A stretch of 64,000 nt of DNA from Allopusillimonas soli (GCF_004153445.1 NZ_SDQC01000003.1:496001-560000); one strand, 5' to 3'; positions 25,355 to 36,771 are shown, numbered from the stretch's first letter. The notes: generated from the sequence alone by a model not told the origin. Numbers and translations are program-made.

Positions 25355-28231
25355 ATGGAAGCGATACGCATCCGCGGCGCCCGGACACACAATCTGAAAA
25401 ACATCTCCGTCGATCTGCCCCGCCACAAGCTGGTGGTGGTGACGGGGCTGTCGGGGTCGGGAAAGTCTTCGCTAGCCTTCGACACGCTTTATGCGGAAGG
25501 GCAGCGGCGCTATGTGGAAAGCCTGTCCGCCTACGCCCGCCAATTCCTGCAGCTCATGGACAAGCCCGATGTCGATCTCATCGAAGGCCTGTCGCCTGCC
25601 ATTTCCATAGAGCAGAAATCCGCGGGCCACAATCCGCGCTCCACGGTGGGCACGATTACCGAAATCCACGACTATCTACGTCTACTCTATGCCCGCGTGG
25701 GCACGCCTTATTGCCCCGACCATGGCCTGCCGCTGGAAGCCCAGAGTGTCAGCCAGATGGTCGACAAGGTGCTGGCCCTGGCCCCGGAAACACGGCTGGC
25801 GGTGCTTGCGCCTATTGCGCGGGCGCGCAAGGGCAGCTTCGAGGAAGATATTGTCAGCCTCCAGGCACAAGGTTTTGTGCGCCTGCGCGTCGACGGACAA
25901 ATGGTATCCATCGACGACATGGCACCGCTGAAGAAAACCGAGAAGCATGATGTGGATGTCGTGGTCGATCGTTTGCGCATTCGGCCAGAAAGCCAGCAGC
26001 GATTGGCCGAAAGCTTTGAAACCGCGCTCAAGCTGGCCGACGGCCGCGCCCTGGCCCTCAATATGGACAGCGGCGAAACCTACCCTTTCTCCAGCCGCTA
26101 TGCGTGCCCCGTCTGCCACTACAGCCTAAGCGAACTCGAGCCGCGACTGTTCAGTTTCAACAATCCTGTCGGCGCCTGCCCGACTTGTGACGGCCTGGGC
26201 TCGGTGGAAGCATTCGACCCCAAGCGCGTGGTCGCTTTCCCCGAACTCAGCCTGGCCAGCGGCGCCGTCAGCGGCTGGGACCGCCGAAATGCCTTCACGC
26301 ACACGCTGCTTACCAGTCTGGCGGCGCACTATCAATTCGATCTGGACACACCCTTCGAGGACTTGCCCGCCGAGATCCGCGAGCGCGTGCTCTATGGCTC
26401 GGGCAACGAGGAGATCTCTTTCCTGTACCTGAACGAAAAGGGGCGTACCACAGTCAAGAAACATCCCTTCGAGGGCATCCTGCCCAATCTCGAGCGGCGC
26501 TGGCGCGAAACGGATTCGTCCGCCGTGCGCGAGGAGCTCGGCAAATATCGTCAGGTAAAAGTATGCCCCGATTGCCACGGTTCACGGCTGCGTCCCGAGG
26601 CGCGCCATGTGCTGCTGGGGGGAGGGCCGCGTGACGCAGAGGACGGCGAGGCCGGTGGTCAGGGCCGCGCCATCTACGAAATCGAGGCGCTGTCGCTGTC
26701 CGCCTGCCTGGCCTGGTTTCGCAATCTGACCCTGGCCGGTGCAAAAAAAGAGATAGCCCAGCGCATCGTGCGTGAAATCGAAGCGCGCCTTGAGTTCCTG
26801 AATAATGTCGGCCTGAATTATCTGTCGCTGGACCGCAGCGCCGACACCATCTCCGGCGGCGAGGCCCAGCGCATCCGGCTGGCCAGCCAGATCGGCTCCG
26901 GACTGACCGGCGTCATGTACGTGCTTGACGAACCTTCGATAGGCCTGCACCAGCGGGACAATGATCGCCTGATCCACACGCTGCAGCACCTGCGCGACCT
27001 GGGAAACAGCGTCATCGTTGTCGAGCACGATGAGGACATGATACGGAACGCCGACTTTGTGCTCGACATGGGTCCGGGCGCGGGTGAGCATGGAGGCCAT
27101 ATCGTTGCCCAGGGAACGCCGGACGATCTCGCGGCGAACGCGCAATCGCTCACCGGGCAATACCTGAGCGGCACGAAACGCATTGCCATACCGGCGCGCC
27201 GCGCCGTCACGCGAGACCAGGACTGGTTGCGGCTAAAGGGCGCGCGCGGCAACAATCTCCGTCATGTCGACCTGGAAATTCCGGCGGGCCGGCTGATATG
27301 CATCACCGGCGTCTCCGGCTCGGGCAAATCCACGCTGGTCAATGACACGCTGGCCACCGCCGTGGCGCAGAAGTTGCATCGCGCCCAGACCCAGCCCGCT
27401 CCTTTCGACAGTCTCGAAGGGCTGGAGCATTTCGACAAGATCATCGATGTCGATCAAAGTCCCATCGGGCGCACCCCACGGAGCAATCCGGCCACGTATA
27501 CCGGCATGTTCACGCCCATCCGCGAACTGTTCGCGGGTGTGCCTGAAGCCCGCACGCGTGGCTACGATCCGGGCCGCTTCTCCTTCAACGTCAAGGGCGG
27601 CCGCTGCGAAGCCTGTCAGGGCGACGGCGTGGTGAAGGTGGAAATGCATTTTCTGCCCGATATGTATGTGCCCTGCGATGTCTGTGGCGGCAAGCGCTAC
27701 AACCGCGAGACGCTGGAAATACGCTATCGGGGCCGCAATATCAGCCAGGTGCTTGACCTTACCGTGGAGCAGGCGCTGGACTACTTCGATGCGGTGCCCT
27801 CAGTGTCGCGCAAGCTGCATACGCTGATGGACGTGGGGCTTTCCTATTTGCGCCTGGGCCAGAGCGCCACCACACTGTCCGGCGGCGAGGCCCAGCGGGT
27901 GAAGCTGTCGCTGGAGCTATCCAAGCGCAGCACGGGCCGCACGCTGTATATCCTGGACGAACCCACCACAGGCCTGCACTTCCAGGACATCGCCCTGCTG
28001 CTGGATGTGCTGCGCAAATTGGTCGACGGCGGCAATACCGTGGTCATCATCGAGCACAATTTGGATGTCATCAAGACAGCGGACTGGATCATAGACCTGG
28101 GGCCGGAGGGCGGCGACGGCGGTGGGCGCATCGTTGCGCAAGGCACGCCGGAGGATGTGGCCCAGGTACGGGAAAGCTACACCGGCCGCTATCTGAAGCC
28201 TTTGCTGGCACTGGCCGCCGGCGCGGCCTGA
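25355..28231 (+). CDS. uvrA: excinuclease ABC subunit A
   Basis: DNA damage recognition ATPase of nucleotide excision repair, 958 residues. Two ABC ATPase units: Walker [10 protein letters not shown] at 31-39 and GVSGSGKST near 650, signature loops [12 protein letters not shown] and [12 protein letters not shown], and Walker [11 protein letters not shown] and [10 protein letters not shown]. Two zinc modules: CPVC...CPTC near 251-282 and CEAC...CDVC near 750-775. The ATG chosen starts the conserved [17 protein letters not shown]; the upstream open frame is antisense to the MFS gene. The ribosome site is weak. No intact LexA box was found upstream. Confidence 0.97.
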   Translation: MEAIRIRGARTHNLKNISVDLPRHKLVVVTGLSGSGKSSLAFDTLYAEGQRRYVESLSAYARQFLQLMDKPDVDLIEGLSPAISIEQKSAGHNPRSTVGTITEIHDYLRLLYARVGTPYCPDHGLPLEAQSVSQMVDKVLALAPETRLAVLAPIARARKGSFEEDIVSLQAQGFVRLRVDGQMVSIDDMAPLKKTEKHDVDVVVDRLRIRPESQQRLAESFETALKLADGRALALNMDSGETYPFSSRYACPVCHYSLSELEPRLFSFNNPVGACPTCDGLGSVEAFDPKRVVAFPELSLASGAVSGWDRRNAFTHTLLTSLAAHYQFDLDTPFEDLPAEIRERVLYGSGNEEISFLYLNEKGRTTVKKHPFEGILPNLERRWRETDSSAVREELGKYRQVKVCPDCHGSRLRPEARHVLLGGGPRDAEDGEAGGQGRAIYEIEALSLSACLAWFRNLTLAGAKKEIAQRIVREIEARLEFLNNVGLNYLSLDRSADTISGGEAQRIRLASQIGSGLTGVMYVLDEPSIGLHQRDNDRLIHTLQHLRDLGNSVIVVEHDEDMIRNADFVLDMGPGAGEHGGHIVAQGTPDDLAANAQSLTGQYLSGTKRIAIPARRAVTRDQDWLRLKGARGNNLRHVDLEIPAGRLICITGVSGSGKSTLVNDTLATAVAQKLHRAQTQPAPFDSLEGLEHFDKIIDVDQSPIGRTPRSNPATYTGMFTPIRELFAGVPEARTRGYDPGRFSFNVKGGRCEACQGDGVVKVEMHFLPDMYVPCDVCGGKRYNRETLEIRYRGRNISQVLDLTVEQALDYFDAVPSVSRKLHTLMDVGLSYLRLGQSATTLSGGEAQRVKLSLELSKRSTGRTLYILDEPTTGLHFQDIALLLDVLRKLVDGGNTVVIIEHNLDVIKTADWIIDLGPEGGDGGGRIVAQGTPEDVAQVRESYTGRYLKPLLALAAGAA

Positions 28232-28240
28232 AGCAGCGGT

Positions 28241-29383
28241 CTATCCGCCCGCGTCGCTTCCCATGCGAAATAGCTGGGCATGTTCCCGTATGGCAAAACG
28301 GTCTGTCATGCTGGCGATGTAATCGGCAATTGCGCGCGCCTGGGCAGTCGCATCGTCGCGGCGATACTGGGCGGACAGCAGGCGCGGCTCGTTCAGGAAT
28401 GCCGTGAACAAGTCGCGCACTATGGTTCTCGCTTTGGTTGTCATGCGCATGACACGATAATGGCGGTATAGATTCTGGTGCAGGAATGTCTTGAGCGCAT
28501 CGGCCTGGCGCCGCATACTGGGCGAGAACGAAGCCAGGGCGGGCGCGGCCCTCACGTCGTCGACCTTGCGGGGCTCGTGGGCTCGGATATTGGCCAGCGT
28601 GGTTTCAGTCAGGTCGATGACCAGTGTGTTGATCATGGCGCGCACCACTTCCGCCACCAGCCGGCGCTGGTCGATGTTGCGGTATTTGCGCCGCACCTGC
28701 GCATGATGCGTGGCAAAGAGCTCCAGCACCTGCAGCTGTTCGATGGAAATCAGCCCTGACCGCAGACCGTCGTCGACATCATGGTTGTTGTAGGCGATTT
28801 CATCCGCAAGATTGGCGATTTGGGCTTCCAGCGAAGGCTGGGTGCGGTTGATGAAACGCACTCCGACATCGCCAAGCATTCGCGCATGCTTGGCCGAACA
28901 GTGCTTAAGAATGCCTTCGCGGGTTTCGAAACACAGGTTCAGGCCGTCGAAGGCCGCGTAGCGCTCTTCAAGCTCGTCCACCACTCTCAGGCTCTGAAGG
29001 TTGTGCTCGAAGCCGCCGGCCTTGGGCGCCAGCTCGCGCAGGCAGGCATTCAGCTCATCCTGTCCCGCGTGGCCGAAAGGCGTGTGGCCAAGATCGTGTG
29101 CCAGGGAAATGGCTTCGATGAGATCTTCGTGCAAGCCCAGGTTGCGCGCCACGGAGCGCGCAATCTGCGCGACCTCGAGGCTGTGGGTAAGTCGGGTACG
29201 AAACAGGTCTCCTTCGTGATTGACGAATACCTGCGTCTTGTATTCAAGCAGCCTGAACGCGTTGCAATGAATGATGCGGTCGCGGTCGCGCTGAAAGGCA
29301 TCGCGCCCCACCGGCGGCGGCTCGTCGTGGCGGCGCCCCCGCGTCGCCTCGGGATGGCAGGCATAGACGGCCAGCGTGCTCAT
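28241..29383 (-). CDS. dgt: deoxyguanosinetriphosphate triphosphohydrolase (dGTPase, HD family)
   Basis: HD-domain dNTP triphosphohydrolase of 380 residues that cuts dGTP to deoxyguanosine and tripolyphosphate. Metal ligands: H67 in [15 protein letters not shown]96-D97 in [14 protein letters not shown] and a later Asp in [17 protein letters not shown]. It begins with the conserved [20 protein letters not shown]. It converges on uvrA with only 9 bp between the stops and follows aroB by 8 bp. Confidence 0.92.
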   Translation of the reverse strand: MSTLAVYACHPEATRGRRHDEPPPVGRDAFQRDRDRIIHCNAFRLLEYKTQVFVNHEGDLFRTRLTHSLEVAQIARSVARNLGLHEDLIEAISLAHDLGHTPFGHAGQDELNACLRELAPKAGGFEHNLQSLRVVDELEERYAAFDGLNLCFETREGILKHCSAKHARMLGDVGVRFINRTQPSLEAQIANLADEIAYNNHDVDDGLRSGLISIEQLQVLELFATHHAQVRRKYRNIDQRRLVAEVVRAMINTLVIDLTETTLANIRAHEPRKVDDVRAAPALASFSPSMRRQADALKTFLHQNLYRHYRVMRMTTKARTIVRDLFTAFLNEPRLLSAQYRRDDATAQARAIADYIASMTDRFAIREHAQLFRMGSDAGG

Positions 29384-29391
29384 GCCTGGCC

Positions 29392-30477
29392 TCAGGCTGG
29401 CGCCGCCGCGGCCAGCGCCAGCACCTGCCGCAGTGCATCGTCAGGCACCCCCTGCACCCTGGCCTCGCCAAGCGCCGGCAACAGGACGAAGCGCAACTGC
29501 CCCCCTTCTGTCTTCTTGTCCACCTGCATCAGATCCAGCCAGCGTTGCAGGCCAAGATCGGGCGGCTGCACAGGGCAGCCAATGGCCTGTACCAATGCGC
29601 GGACCCGGGCGGTGTCTGCATCCGGCAGGCCCAGCACAAGGGCGGACAGCAGCGCCGCCTGTATCATGCCGCATCCCACCGCTTCGCCGTGCAGCCATGT
29701 GCCGTAGCCCAGGCCGGACTCGATGGCATGCCCGAAGGTGTGGCCCAGATTGAGAATGGCGCGCAACCCCGATTCGCGCTCATCGCGCGACACGACCAGC
29801 GCCTTGAGCTCGCAGGAGCGCCGGACGGCGTGGCTGACGGCGTCGGGATCCAGCGCGCGCAGGGCGGCGGCGTTGTCCTCGCACCAGTCGAAAAAGGGGC
29901 GATCGATGATCAGGCCGTACTTGATGACCTCGGCCAGGCCCGCTGAGATTTCACGCGAAGGCAGGGTATCCAGTACATCCGTGTCGATCTCGACCGCGAT
30001 CGGCTGATAGAACGCGCCTATCATGTTCTTGCCCAAGGGGTGATTGATGGCGGTCTTGCCTCCCACCGACGAGTCGACTTGAGCCAGCAGCGTTGTAGGC
30101 ACCTGCACGAACCGCACGCCCCGCATGTAGCTGGCGGCAGCGAAACCGCACATATCCCCGATGACGCCTCCGCCCAGCGCCACCAACACCGCCTTGCGGT
30201 CCAGCCGGCTGGACAGCAGGCCATCGAAGATGAGGTTCAGCGTCTGCCAGTCTTTATGGGCCTCACCATCGGGCAGCTCGATGCGCAGGATCCGCTTGCC
30301 GGAGCGGGCCAGCGCCCCCTCGGCGCGTTCGCCGTACAGGCGGCCCACCACCGTATTGGTGACCACAGCGATAGCGGTGGCGTCTTCGGGGATGCTGTCC
30401 GCGAGTGCATCCAGGCGGCCCGGTCCGATGTGTATGGGGTAATGGCCGCCCGGCGTCTCGACCTGTACGGTATTCAT
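29392..30477 (-). CDS. aroB: 3-dehydroquinate synthase
   Basis: Second enzyme of the shikimate pathway, 361 residues: DAHP to 3-dehydroquinate with NAD and zinc. NAD-binding [19 protein letters not shown] (102-120), the substrate loop [21 protein letters not shown], and zinc ligands in [14 protein letters not shown] and [11 protein letters not shown]. Translationally coupled to aroK, whose stop overlaps its ATG by four bases. Family length is normal. Confidence 0.96.
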   Translation of the reverse strand: MNTVQVETPGGHYPIHIGPGRLDALADSIPEDATAIAVVTNTVVGRLYGERAEGALARSGKRILRIELPDGEAHKDWQTLNLIFDGLLSSRLDRKAVLVALGGGVIGDMCGFAAASYMRGVRFVQVPTTLLAQVDSSVGGKTAINHPLGKNMIGAFYQPIAVEIDTDVLDTLPSREISAGLAEVIKYGLIIDRPFFDWCEDNAAALRALDPDAVSHAVRRSCELKALVVSRDERESGLRAILNLGHTFGHAIESGLGYGTWLHGEAVGCGMIQAALLSALVLGLPDADTARVRALVQAIGCPVQPPDLGLQRWLDLMQVDKKTEGGQLRFVLLPALGEARVQGVPDDALRQVLALAAAAPA

Positions 30478-31076
30478 TGTGGTTTTTCCTGTTGTTCGTA
30501 GTGCCGCAGGCGCGGAAGCAGGTCGCGAGCAAGCTGCATGACGTGGGCCGAGCCGGTGTCCACGGTGAGGCGGGCAATGCTTTCGTACAAGGGTTCACGC
30601 TGGTCCAGAAGCGCGCGGATGCGCGCCTGCGGATCGGGCGTCTGCAGCAGCGGGCGGCTGCGGTCGCGCGCTACCCGGCGAAACAGCTCCTCGGCTGTGG
30701 CGCGCAAATACAACACCAGGCCGCGCTCGGACAGCATGCGCCGGTTTTCCTCGGCCAGCACGGCGCCCCCGCCCGTGGCCAGAATGATGCCCTGGCGCCG
30801 AGAGCATTCGTCCAACAGCGCAGTCTCCCTGCGGCGGAACCCTTCCTCGCCTTCTATGTCGAAGATGAGCGCCACCCGAACGCCGCAGCGTGCTTCCAGC
30901 TCATGATCCAGGTCGATGAACTGCCTGTTCAGCATGCGGGCCAGGTGCCTGCCTATGGTCGTCTTGCCAGCGCCCATCATGCCCACAAGGAACACCGGCG
31001 CGGTGCTGGCAGCCTCGGCGGCGCCAGCACTGTCGGCAGTCTGCAAGTCGGGTGCGGCAGGTAAAGACTGATTCAT
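30474..31076 (-). CDS. aroK: shikimate kinase
   Basis: Shikimate kinase of 200 residues. P-loop [15 protein letters not shown] (32-46), shikimate-binding [29 protein letters not shown], and the glycine motif ILATGGGAV; the lid arginine lies in RSRPLLQ. The first 25 residues are an Ala/Ser/Pro-rich extension seen in many betaproteobacteria. First gene of aroK-aroB-dgt and divergent from mrcA. Confidence 0.95.
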   Translation of the reverse strand: MNQSLPAAPDLQTADSAGAAEAASTAPVFLVGMMGAGKTTIGRHLARMLNRQFIDLDHELEARCGVRVALIFDIEGEEGFRRRETALLDECSRRQGIILATGGGAVLAEENRRMLSERGLVLYLRATAEELFRRVARDRSRPLLQTPDPQARIRALLDQREPLYESIARLTVDTGSAHVMQLARDLLPRLRHYEQQEKPQ

Positions 31077-31190
31077 TTGTGTATTATCCCACTTGCTAAG
31101 CGCCCAACCTGACCATTCTGCATTACTCGGTTACATAAACCTGATGCGCAAATCATAGTCTGATCGCGGTTAGACTTAAAATCGCTCCTG
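31077..31190. promoter_or_regulatory. divergent promoter region aroK / mrcA
   Basis: 114 bp between the two start codons. It must hold promoters for both directions. No strong palindrome was seen. The mrcA start has no clear purine-rich ribosome site (CGCTCCTG precedes the ATG). Confidence 0.5.
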
Positions 31191-33635
31191 ATGAGTTCTT
31201 CTACCACTTCCAAAAAAAGCACCGGCCACTCCCATTCGTGGATTTCCCGATTCATGCTCAAAGTCGTCATTTTCATGGCAGGCCTGGGCTTGTGCGGAGC
31301 CCTGCTCGGCACGCTGGCGCTGGCGCTGGCCTGGCCCAACCTGCCCGACCTGAGCGCCATGATCGACTACCGGCCACGTATACCCTTGCGCATTTATACG
31401 GCCGACAAGGTGTTGATTGGGGAGTTCGGCGAAGAGCGGCGCAACGTGCTGCGCTTCAATGAAATTCCCGATGTCATGAAATCGGCCATTCTATCAGCCG
31501 AGGACGACAACTTTTACCAGCATGGCGGCATCGACTGGTCTGGCGTAGCCCGTGCCGTGGTGGCCAACATCACCCACATGTCCAAGTCGCAGGGCGCCAG
31601 TACCATCACGATGCAGGTGGCCCGCAATTTCTACCTGTCTTCCGAAAAGACCTACACCCGCAAGTTCTACGAACTGCTGCTCACGTTCAAGATCGAGGCC
31701 ACGCTCACCAAGAATGAAATCCTCGATCTCTACATGAACCAGATTTACCTGGGGCACCGCGCCTACGGCTTTGCCGCCGCCAGCCGCACCTACTTCGGCA
31801 AGCCCCTGGGCGAAATCACGCCGGCCGAGGCAGCCATGCTGGCCGGCATCCCCAAGGCGCCTTCACGCTTCAACCCCATTGCCAATTTCGACCGGGCAAA
31901 GGCGCGCCAGCTTTATGTGCTGGGCCGCATGCACAATCTGGGCTACCTGAACGACGAGGAATACGAGCAGGCCAAGAATCAAGAGATCATCATCAAGTCC
32001 GCGCCGGGCACGCCCACCGGCGGATATTCCATCCATGGCTACTATGTGGCTGAAATGGCACGTCAACTGTTGTACTCGGTTTACCAGGACAACATCTATT
32101 CACGCGGCTTCAACATCTATACAACAATCGACTCCAAGCGCCAGGAAGCCGCCTATGAGGCGCTGCGCGACGGCATTCTCGACTACACCCGTCGCGCGAT
32201 CTATCCAGGCCCCGAAGAAACCATAGACCTGCCTGACGACATCGAACAGCACCCCGAGCAACTCGATGCGCTGCTGGACGGCCTGCAGGAGAAGTATCCC
32301 GACAGCGATGACGTGCTCACTGGCATCGTGCTGCAGGCCAGCCCCTCCAAGGTCATCGTGGCACGCACCTCCAGCCAGATCATCGAGGTCACGGACAAGG
32401 ACGCGCTCAAGATCGTGGCACGCGGCCTGGGCAAGAACGCCAAGGACAAGTACCGCATCTCGCGCGGCTCGGTAGTGTATGTGCACAAGGAAGGCGATCA
32501 CTGGGAAGTCGTCAACATGCCCACCGTGCAGGCGGCGTTTGTGTCGCTGCGGCCGCAGGATGGCGCCATTCAGGCGCTGGTTGGCGGTTTCGACTTCCAG
32601 GAGGGCAAGTTCAACCGCGCCACGCAAGCCTGGCGCCAGCCAGGCTCGTCCTTCAAGCCTTTCATCTATGCTTCGGCGCTGGAGCGCGGCCTCACGCCCG
32701 CTACTCAGATATCCGACGAACCCTTCGTGCTGACCGCCGAACAAACAGGTTCCAAGGCCTGGCGGCCCAAGAATTACGGCAACAGGTACGAACCCATGCT
32801 CACCATGCGCCAAGGGCTATACAAGTCCAAGAACATGGTGTCCATACGCATTCTGCAGGCGGTGGGGCCGAAATACGTGCAGGACTACATCACACGGTTC
32901 GGCTTCGACCGGGCCCGCCAGCCTGCCGTGCTGCCGCTGGCGCTTGGCGCCGGCAGCGTCACGCCGCTGCAATTGGCCGGCGCCTACGCGGTCTTTGCCA
33001 ACGGTGGCTATCGGGTGCCGCCCTATCTCATCGACCATGTCACAGACAGCACCGGCAAGGTCATCATGCAGGCCAAGCCCACGGTGGCAGGTGATGCCGC
33101 CGCGCGCGTACTCGACCCGCGCACGGCCTACGTCATGAACGACATGCTGCGTGGCGTCGCCACCTATGGCACGGCGGCACGGGTGCACCGCGCACTGGGC
33201 CGCAATGATGTCGGCGGTAAAACCGGCACCACGAACGACTCCAACGACGCCTGGTTTGCCGGATTCACCCCCAAACTGGTGGGCGTAGCCTGGATGGGCT
33301 TCGATCAGCCCAAGTCGCTGGGCGACAGCGAGACCGGCGGTGGCGCGGCCTTGCCCATCTGGCTGGGCTACATGAAAGTCGCCCTGAAGGATCAGGCCGA
33401 GACGCCCCCTGGGCCCATGCCCGACGGCCTGTCGCGCATCGATGGCGATTTCTACTTCGACGAGTATCCGCCAGGCAAGGCCGTCGCACGGGTCGGCCTG
33501 CCCGCGCCCTCCGACGTACCGGTCGACGGCGGCGGCGCAGACAGCATTGCCGATCTGCTCAACCGCATCACCGGCGGGGGCGGGGGGAATGCAGGCCAGT
33601 ACACGCCGGCCAAGCCGGAACCCGTCCCGTTCTAG
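31191..33635 (+). CDS. mrcA: penicillin-binding protein 1A, bifunctional transglycosylase/transpeptidase
   Basis: Class A PBP of 814 residues. Membrane anchor about 22-45, glycosyltransferase GT51 domain with EDDNFYQHGGIDW near 103 and QGASTITMQVARNFYLS, an OB-like insert, and the transpeptidase domain with the catalytic serine in GSSFKPF near 486, SKN near 545 and KTGTTN near 676. It polymerises and cross-links peptidoglycan in the periplasm. The C-terminus ends in a Gly-rich, disordered tail. A terminator follows at 33664. Confidence 0.96.
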   Translation: MSSSTTSKKSTGHSHSWISRFMLKVVIFMAGLGLCGALLGTLALALAWPNLPDLSAMIDYRPRIPLRIYTADKVLIGEFGEERRNVLRFNEIPDVMKSAILSAEDDNFYQHGGIDWSGVARAVVANITHMSKSQGASTITMQVARNFYLSSEKTYTRKFYELLLTFKIEATLTKNEILDLYMNQIYLGHRAYGFAAASRTYFGKPLGEITPAEAAMLAGIPKAPSRFNPIANFDRAKARQLYVLGRMHNLGYLNDEEYEQAKNQEIIIKSAPGTPTGGYSIHGYYVAEMARQLLYSVYQDNIYSRGFNIYTTIDSKRQEAAYEALRDGILDYTRRAIYPGPEETIDLPDDIEQHPEQLDALLDGLQEKYPDSDDVLTGIVLQASPSKVIVARTSSQIIEVTDKDALKIVARGLGKNAKDKYRISRGSVVYVHKEGDHWEVVNMPTVQAAFVSLRPQDGAIQALVGGFDFQEGKFNRATQAWRQPGSSFKPFIYASALERGLTPATQISDEPFVLTAEQTGSKAWRPKNYGNRYEPMLTMRQGLYKSKNMVSIRILQAVGPKYVQDYITRFGFDRARQPAVLPLALGAGSVTPLQLAGAYAVFANGGYRVPPYLIDHVTDSTGKVIMQAKPTVAGDAAARVLDPRTAYVMNDMLRGVATYGTAARVHRALGRNDVGGKTGTTNDSNDAWFAGFTPKLVGVAWMGFDQPKSLGDSETGGGAALPIWLGYMKVALKDQAETPPGPMPDGLSRIDGDFYFDEYPPGKAVARVGLPAPSDVPVDGGGADSIADLLNRITGGGGGNAGQYTPAKPEPVPF

Positions 33636-33663
33636 ATCCCTCCCGGCAAGGCAGCACCGTGTC

Positions 33664-33692
33664 GCCCAGTCCATTCGCGGACTGGGCTTTTT
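33664..33692 (+). terminator. rho-independent terminator of mrcA
   Basis: GCCCAGTCC pairs with GGACTGGGC around ATTCGC, followed by five T. It starts 28 bp after the mrcA stop. Confidence 0.88.
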
Positions 33693-33759
33693 CATGCGGG
33701 GGTTCATGCAAACGGGTTCACAGTGCATAATCATGGTTTACCCTCAGGAGTCCGTCAAA

Positions 33760-33990
33760 ATGCCTTTGCCCCAGCCTTCGCTTCCCATGTCGGGGCCCCG
33801 CCTTGCCATGGCCGCCTTGCTGCTGTCCACACTGACAGCCTGTGGCTACAAGGGTCCGCTGTACATGCCACCGCCGCCACCGCCAGACGCCTCGCTTACC
33901 GCGCCGCCGTCCAGCATACCGCCGGACGCCACCGAACAGGCTGATCCAAGCAACCCCGCCGCATCGAACAACACAGCAGAGCCCCAATGA
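33760..33990 (+). CDS. lptM: LPS translocon maturation chaperone LptM (YifL-like lipoprotein)
   Basis: Small outer-membrane lipoprotein of 76 residues. Signal with lipobox LTAC; the lipidated cysteine C28 opens the hallmark CGYKGPLYMP, then a Pro/Ser-rich tail. LptM assists oxidative assembly of the LptD/LptE lipopolysaccharide translocon. AGGAG nine bases upstream supports this ATG; an in-frame ATG nine codons earlier is possible but would lengthen the signal. Overlaps lysA by four bases, the arrangement usual for lptM-lysA. Confidence 0.9.
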   Translation: MPLPQPSLPMSGPRLAMAALLLSTLTACGYKGPLYMPPPPPPDASLTAPPSSIPPDATEQADPSNPAASNNTAEPQ

Positions 33991-35258
33991 CCACATCGTC
34001 TCCCTTTGCGTTGCACCAAGGCGTCCTGCATGCCGAACAGGTGTCCCTGGCCAAGCTTGCCCGCCAACACGGCACGCCTTTGTATGTCTATTCCCGGCAC
34101 GCCCTGCGCCAGGCGTGGCAGTCTTTCCAGGACGGCGCGGCCGGTCGCGATGTACTGGTCTGCTATGGCATGAAAGCCAATTCCAACCTGGCCGTGCTGA
34201 ACGAGTTCCGTCAGCTGGGGGCCGGCTTCGACATTGTTTCCGGAGGCGAGCTGGCACGCGCCTTGGCTGTGGGCGCCGACCCCGCGCGCATCGTTTTTTC
34301 GGGCGTGGGGAAGCAGGTCTGGGAAATGCAGGCGGCGCTCGAAGCCGGGGTCAAGTGCTTCAATGTTGAATCCGAGGACGAGCTGCGGCGGCTGGACGAG
34401 GTCGCCCAGGGCATGGGCAGGCAGGCGCCAGTGTCGCTGCGCGTCAACCCCGACGTGGACGCACATACACACCCCTACATATCCACCGGCCTGAAGGAAA
34501 ACAAGTTCGGCGTTGCCATCGAGGATGCCCTGCGCATCTATCAGCACGCTGCCACCATGGACGGTATCCGTATCGTTGGCGTGGACTGTCATATCGGATC
34601 GCAGATCACCGAGGCGGCGCCGTATATGGACGCCCTGGGCAAACTGATCGACCTGATCAAGGCGCTGGCGGATCATGGCATTGTTCTGCACCACCTGGAT
34701 CTGGGCGGCGGTCTGGGCATACGCTACACCGATGAAACCCCACTGGCGCCCCGCATCCTGCTGGACCAGGTATTCCAGACGCTGGAAAAGCATGCGCTAG
34801 CGAACCTGCAGCTCATACTGGAACCGGGCCGGTCCCTCACAGGCAACGCCGGCGTACTGCTGACCACGGTCCAGTATCTGAAGCACAGCGATGCCCGCAA
34901 TTTCGCCATCGTCGATGCCGCCATGAACGACCTGTTGCGCCCGACGCTCTACGAAGCATGGCATAACGTGCAGCCGGTTCAACCCAGGCCGATGCAGGAC
35001 GACACGCCCCGATACGACGTCGTCGGCCCCGTCTGCGAAAGCGGCGATTGGCTGGCACGCGACCGCCAGCTTGCCCTTGAACAGGGCGATCTTCTGGCTA
35101 TCATGTCGGCCGGCGCATACGGATTCACCATGTCCAGCCACTACAACAGCCGCCCGCGCGCGGCAGAAGTCATGGTGGACGGCGATCGCGCGCATGTAGT
35201 GCGTCCGCGGGAGAACATTCAGGCGCTGTTTGCAAGCGAAGCCATGCTGCCCGACTAA
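33987..35258 (+). CDS. lysA: diaminopimelate decarboxylase
   Basis: PLP enzyme of 423 residues for the last step of lysine synthesis (meso-diaminopimelate to lysine). PLP lysine K63 in CYGMKANSNLAVL; the family motifs SGGELARAL, HIGSQI, GGGLGIRY and EPGRSLTGNAG are present; the C-terminal VGPVCESGDWLARD carries the active-site cysteine from the other subunit. Begins with an ATGA overlap with lptM. A strong hairpin terminator follows. Confidence 0.96.
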   Translation: MTTSSPFALHQGVLHAEQVSLAKLARQHGTPLYVYSRHALRQAWQSFQDGAAGRDVLVCYGMKANSNLAVLNEFRQLGAGFDIVSGGELARALAVGADPARIVFSGVGKQVWEMQAALEAGVKCFNVESEDELRRLDEVAQGMGRQAPVSLRVNPDVDAHTHPYISTGLKENKFGVAIEDALRIYQHAATMDGIRIVGVDCHIGSQITEAAPYMDALGKLIDLIKALADHGIVLHHLDLGGGLGIRYTDETPLAPRILLDQVFQTLEKHALANLQLILEPGRSLTGNAGVLLTTVQYLKHSDARNFAIVDAAMNDLLRPTLYEAWHNVQPVQPRPMQDDTPRYDVVGPVCESGDWLARDRQLALEQGDLLAIMSAGAYGFTMSSHYNSRPRAAEVMVDGDRAHVVRPRENIQALFASEAMLPD

Positions 35259-35313
35259 ACGCTTCAGCGGCTGGCGCCACGCCATAGGCGGGTTGCCGGC
35301 TTGTTCCGCAAAA

Positions 35314-35347
35314 CAAAATGCCGCTTCCTGAAGGAAGCGGCATTTTG
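35314..35347. terminator. bidirectional terminator between lysA and ccsA
   Basis: CAAAATGCCGCTTCC pairs with GGAAGCGGCATTTTG around TGAA: a 15-bp perfect stem with A/T flanks on both sides. It serves the convergent lysA and ccsA transcripts. Confidence 0.9.
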
Positions 35348-35401
35348 CTCTGTGGATCGAACGATAAGGAAGATCGGGCGCCAATAAAAGCGGATGCGCC
35401 C

Positions 35402-36760
35402 CTATAGTTCGCCGTAGGAATGCAGCCCCGACAGGAACATGTTCACGCCCAGGAAGGCAAAGCTGGTGACAAGCAGGCCTCCCAGCGCCCAGTATGCCGC
35501 CATGGTGCCGCGCAGGCCTTTCATGAGCCGCATATGCAGCCACGCGGCATAGTTCAGCCATACGATGAGCGCCCACGTCTCCTTGGGATCCCACTGCCAG
35601 TATGTGCCCCAGGCGTCCGCTGCCCATAGCGCGCCCAATATGGTTGCCACGGTAAAGAAGGCGAAGCCGACCGCGATGGCGCGGTACATGATGTCATCCA
35701 GCACCTCCAGCGAGGGGAGGCGGGCTGCAATCGGACCGCGCAGGGCAAGGATGCCGCCTACGATGATGGCGCCGAGGCCGAAATACAGCATCCAGACCGG
35801 TGACAGTTCGCGCGAACCGAAGATCATGGGTTCGGCGCACAACACCGCCCCCAGAACAAACACCGGTATCAGCTTGCCGAACGATCTCGTCTGGCCGTGC
35901 TCCTTGATGAGATAGGCAAAACCCACCATGGCAGACAGCGAGAATGTGCCATAGCCAATGAAGTTGGCCGGCACATGCAGCTTCATCCACCAGCTCTTGA
36001 GTGCCGGCACCAGCGGTTGGATCTGGAAGGCGTCGCGCGTGAAGGAATACCACAGCAGAAACACCACCGCCGAGCTGATGACCATGAGCACGAAACCGCC
36101 CAGCGCGCGGGTTGCGTAGCGCCGCTCGTAATATAGGTAGAAAAGCGCCGTGATAAGCGAAAAGAGAACAAATACCTCGTAAAGGTTGCTGACCGGGATG
36201 TGGCCGATGTCCGGGCCGAGCAAGTGCCCTTCGCGCCAGCGCACCAGCATGCCCGTCATGCCGGCATATACGGCGCTCCAGGTCAGCACCGAGCCCAGCC
36301 ATGCGGCCGTGCTGCTGAAGATGCCCACCCAGTAGCACACCATGGCCAGCACAAACAGCGAACACATCCAGAGTATGGCCGACTGGGAGGACAGCAGATA
36401 CTTCAGAAAGAACACACTGTCCGCGCGCGAAAGATCGCCCTGGCTCAGGCCTGCCCCGCCGCTGTACAGCCAGATGGCAAACAGGGCGCTGAGCCCGCTT
36501 GCCACCATGAGCACGCGCAGCGGCCGCCAAAGCCATCCCAGCCAAGCCAGCACGACAACGGCGCCCGACAGGATCATTTTTTCGTAGTAATCCATGCTTG
36601 CGCCATAATTCGCCAGCGCATACGCCGCCCCCGCGGCAAGCAGCAGGAGAAAAACCGCATCCGTCCAATCGGGCTTGCCGCGCTGGCCTCGCCGGTCGCC
36701 GCTGTCTCTCGCGGCCTCCGGCCACATGGGCGCATGACTCTGCAGGGTGGACTCAGACAT
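35402..36760 (-). CDS. ccsA: System II cytochrome c biogenesis protein, haem-handling WWD subunit (CcsA/ResC)
   Basis: Integral membrane protein of 452 residues. The haem-binding WWD motif is WGTYWQWDPKETWALIVW near the C-terminus, with flanking His residues (LHMRLMKGL; HVPANF) that ligate haem. Around eight or more helices. Together with the ResB-like partner encoded 11 bp upstream it carries haem across the inner membrane and attaches it to apocytochromes c. Databases often call this protein CcsB; in the Bordetella pertussis naming the WWD protein is CcsA. GAGGT precedes the ATG. Confidence 0.92.
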   Translation of the reverse strand: MSESTLQSHAPMWPEAARDSGDRRGQRGKPDWTDAVFLLLLAAGAAYALANYGASMDYYEKMILSGAVVVLAWLGWLWRPLRVLMVASGLSALFAIWLYSGGAGLSQGDLSRADSVFFLKYLLSSQSAILWMCSLFVLAMVCYWVGIFSSTAAWLGSVLTWSAVYAGMTGMLVRWREGHLLGPDIGHIPVSNLYEVFVLFSLITALFYLYYERRYATRALGGFVLMVISSAVVFLLWYSFTRDAFQIQPLVPALKSWWMKLHVPANFIGYGTFSLSAMVGFAYLIKEHGQTRSFGKLIPVFVLGAVLCAEPMIFGSRELSPVWMLYFGLGAIIVGGILALRGPIAARLPSLEVLDDIMYRAIAVGFAFFTVATILGALWAADAWGTYWQWDPKETWALIVWLNYAAWLHMRLMKGLRGTMAAYWALGGLLVTSFAFLGVNMFLSGLHSYGEL

Positions 36761-36771
36761 ACGAAACCTCT

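Noticed and set aside
30405-31064. 219-codon plus-strand open frame
   Set aside because: Antisense to aroK/aroB; no start context or domain.
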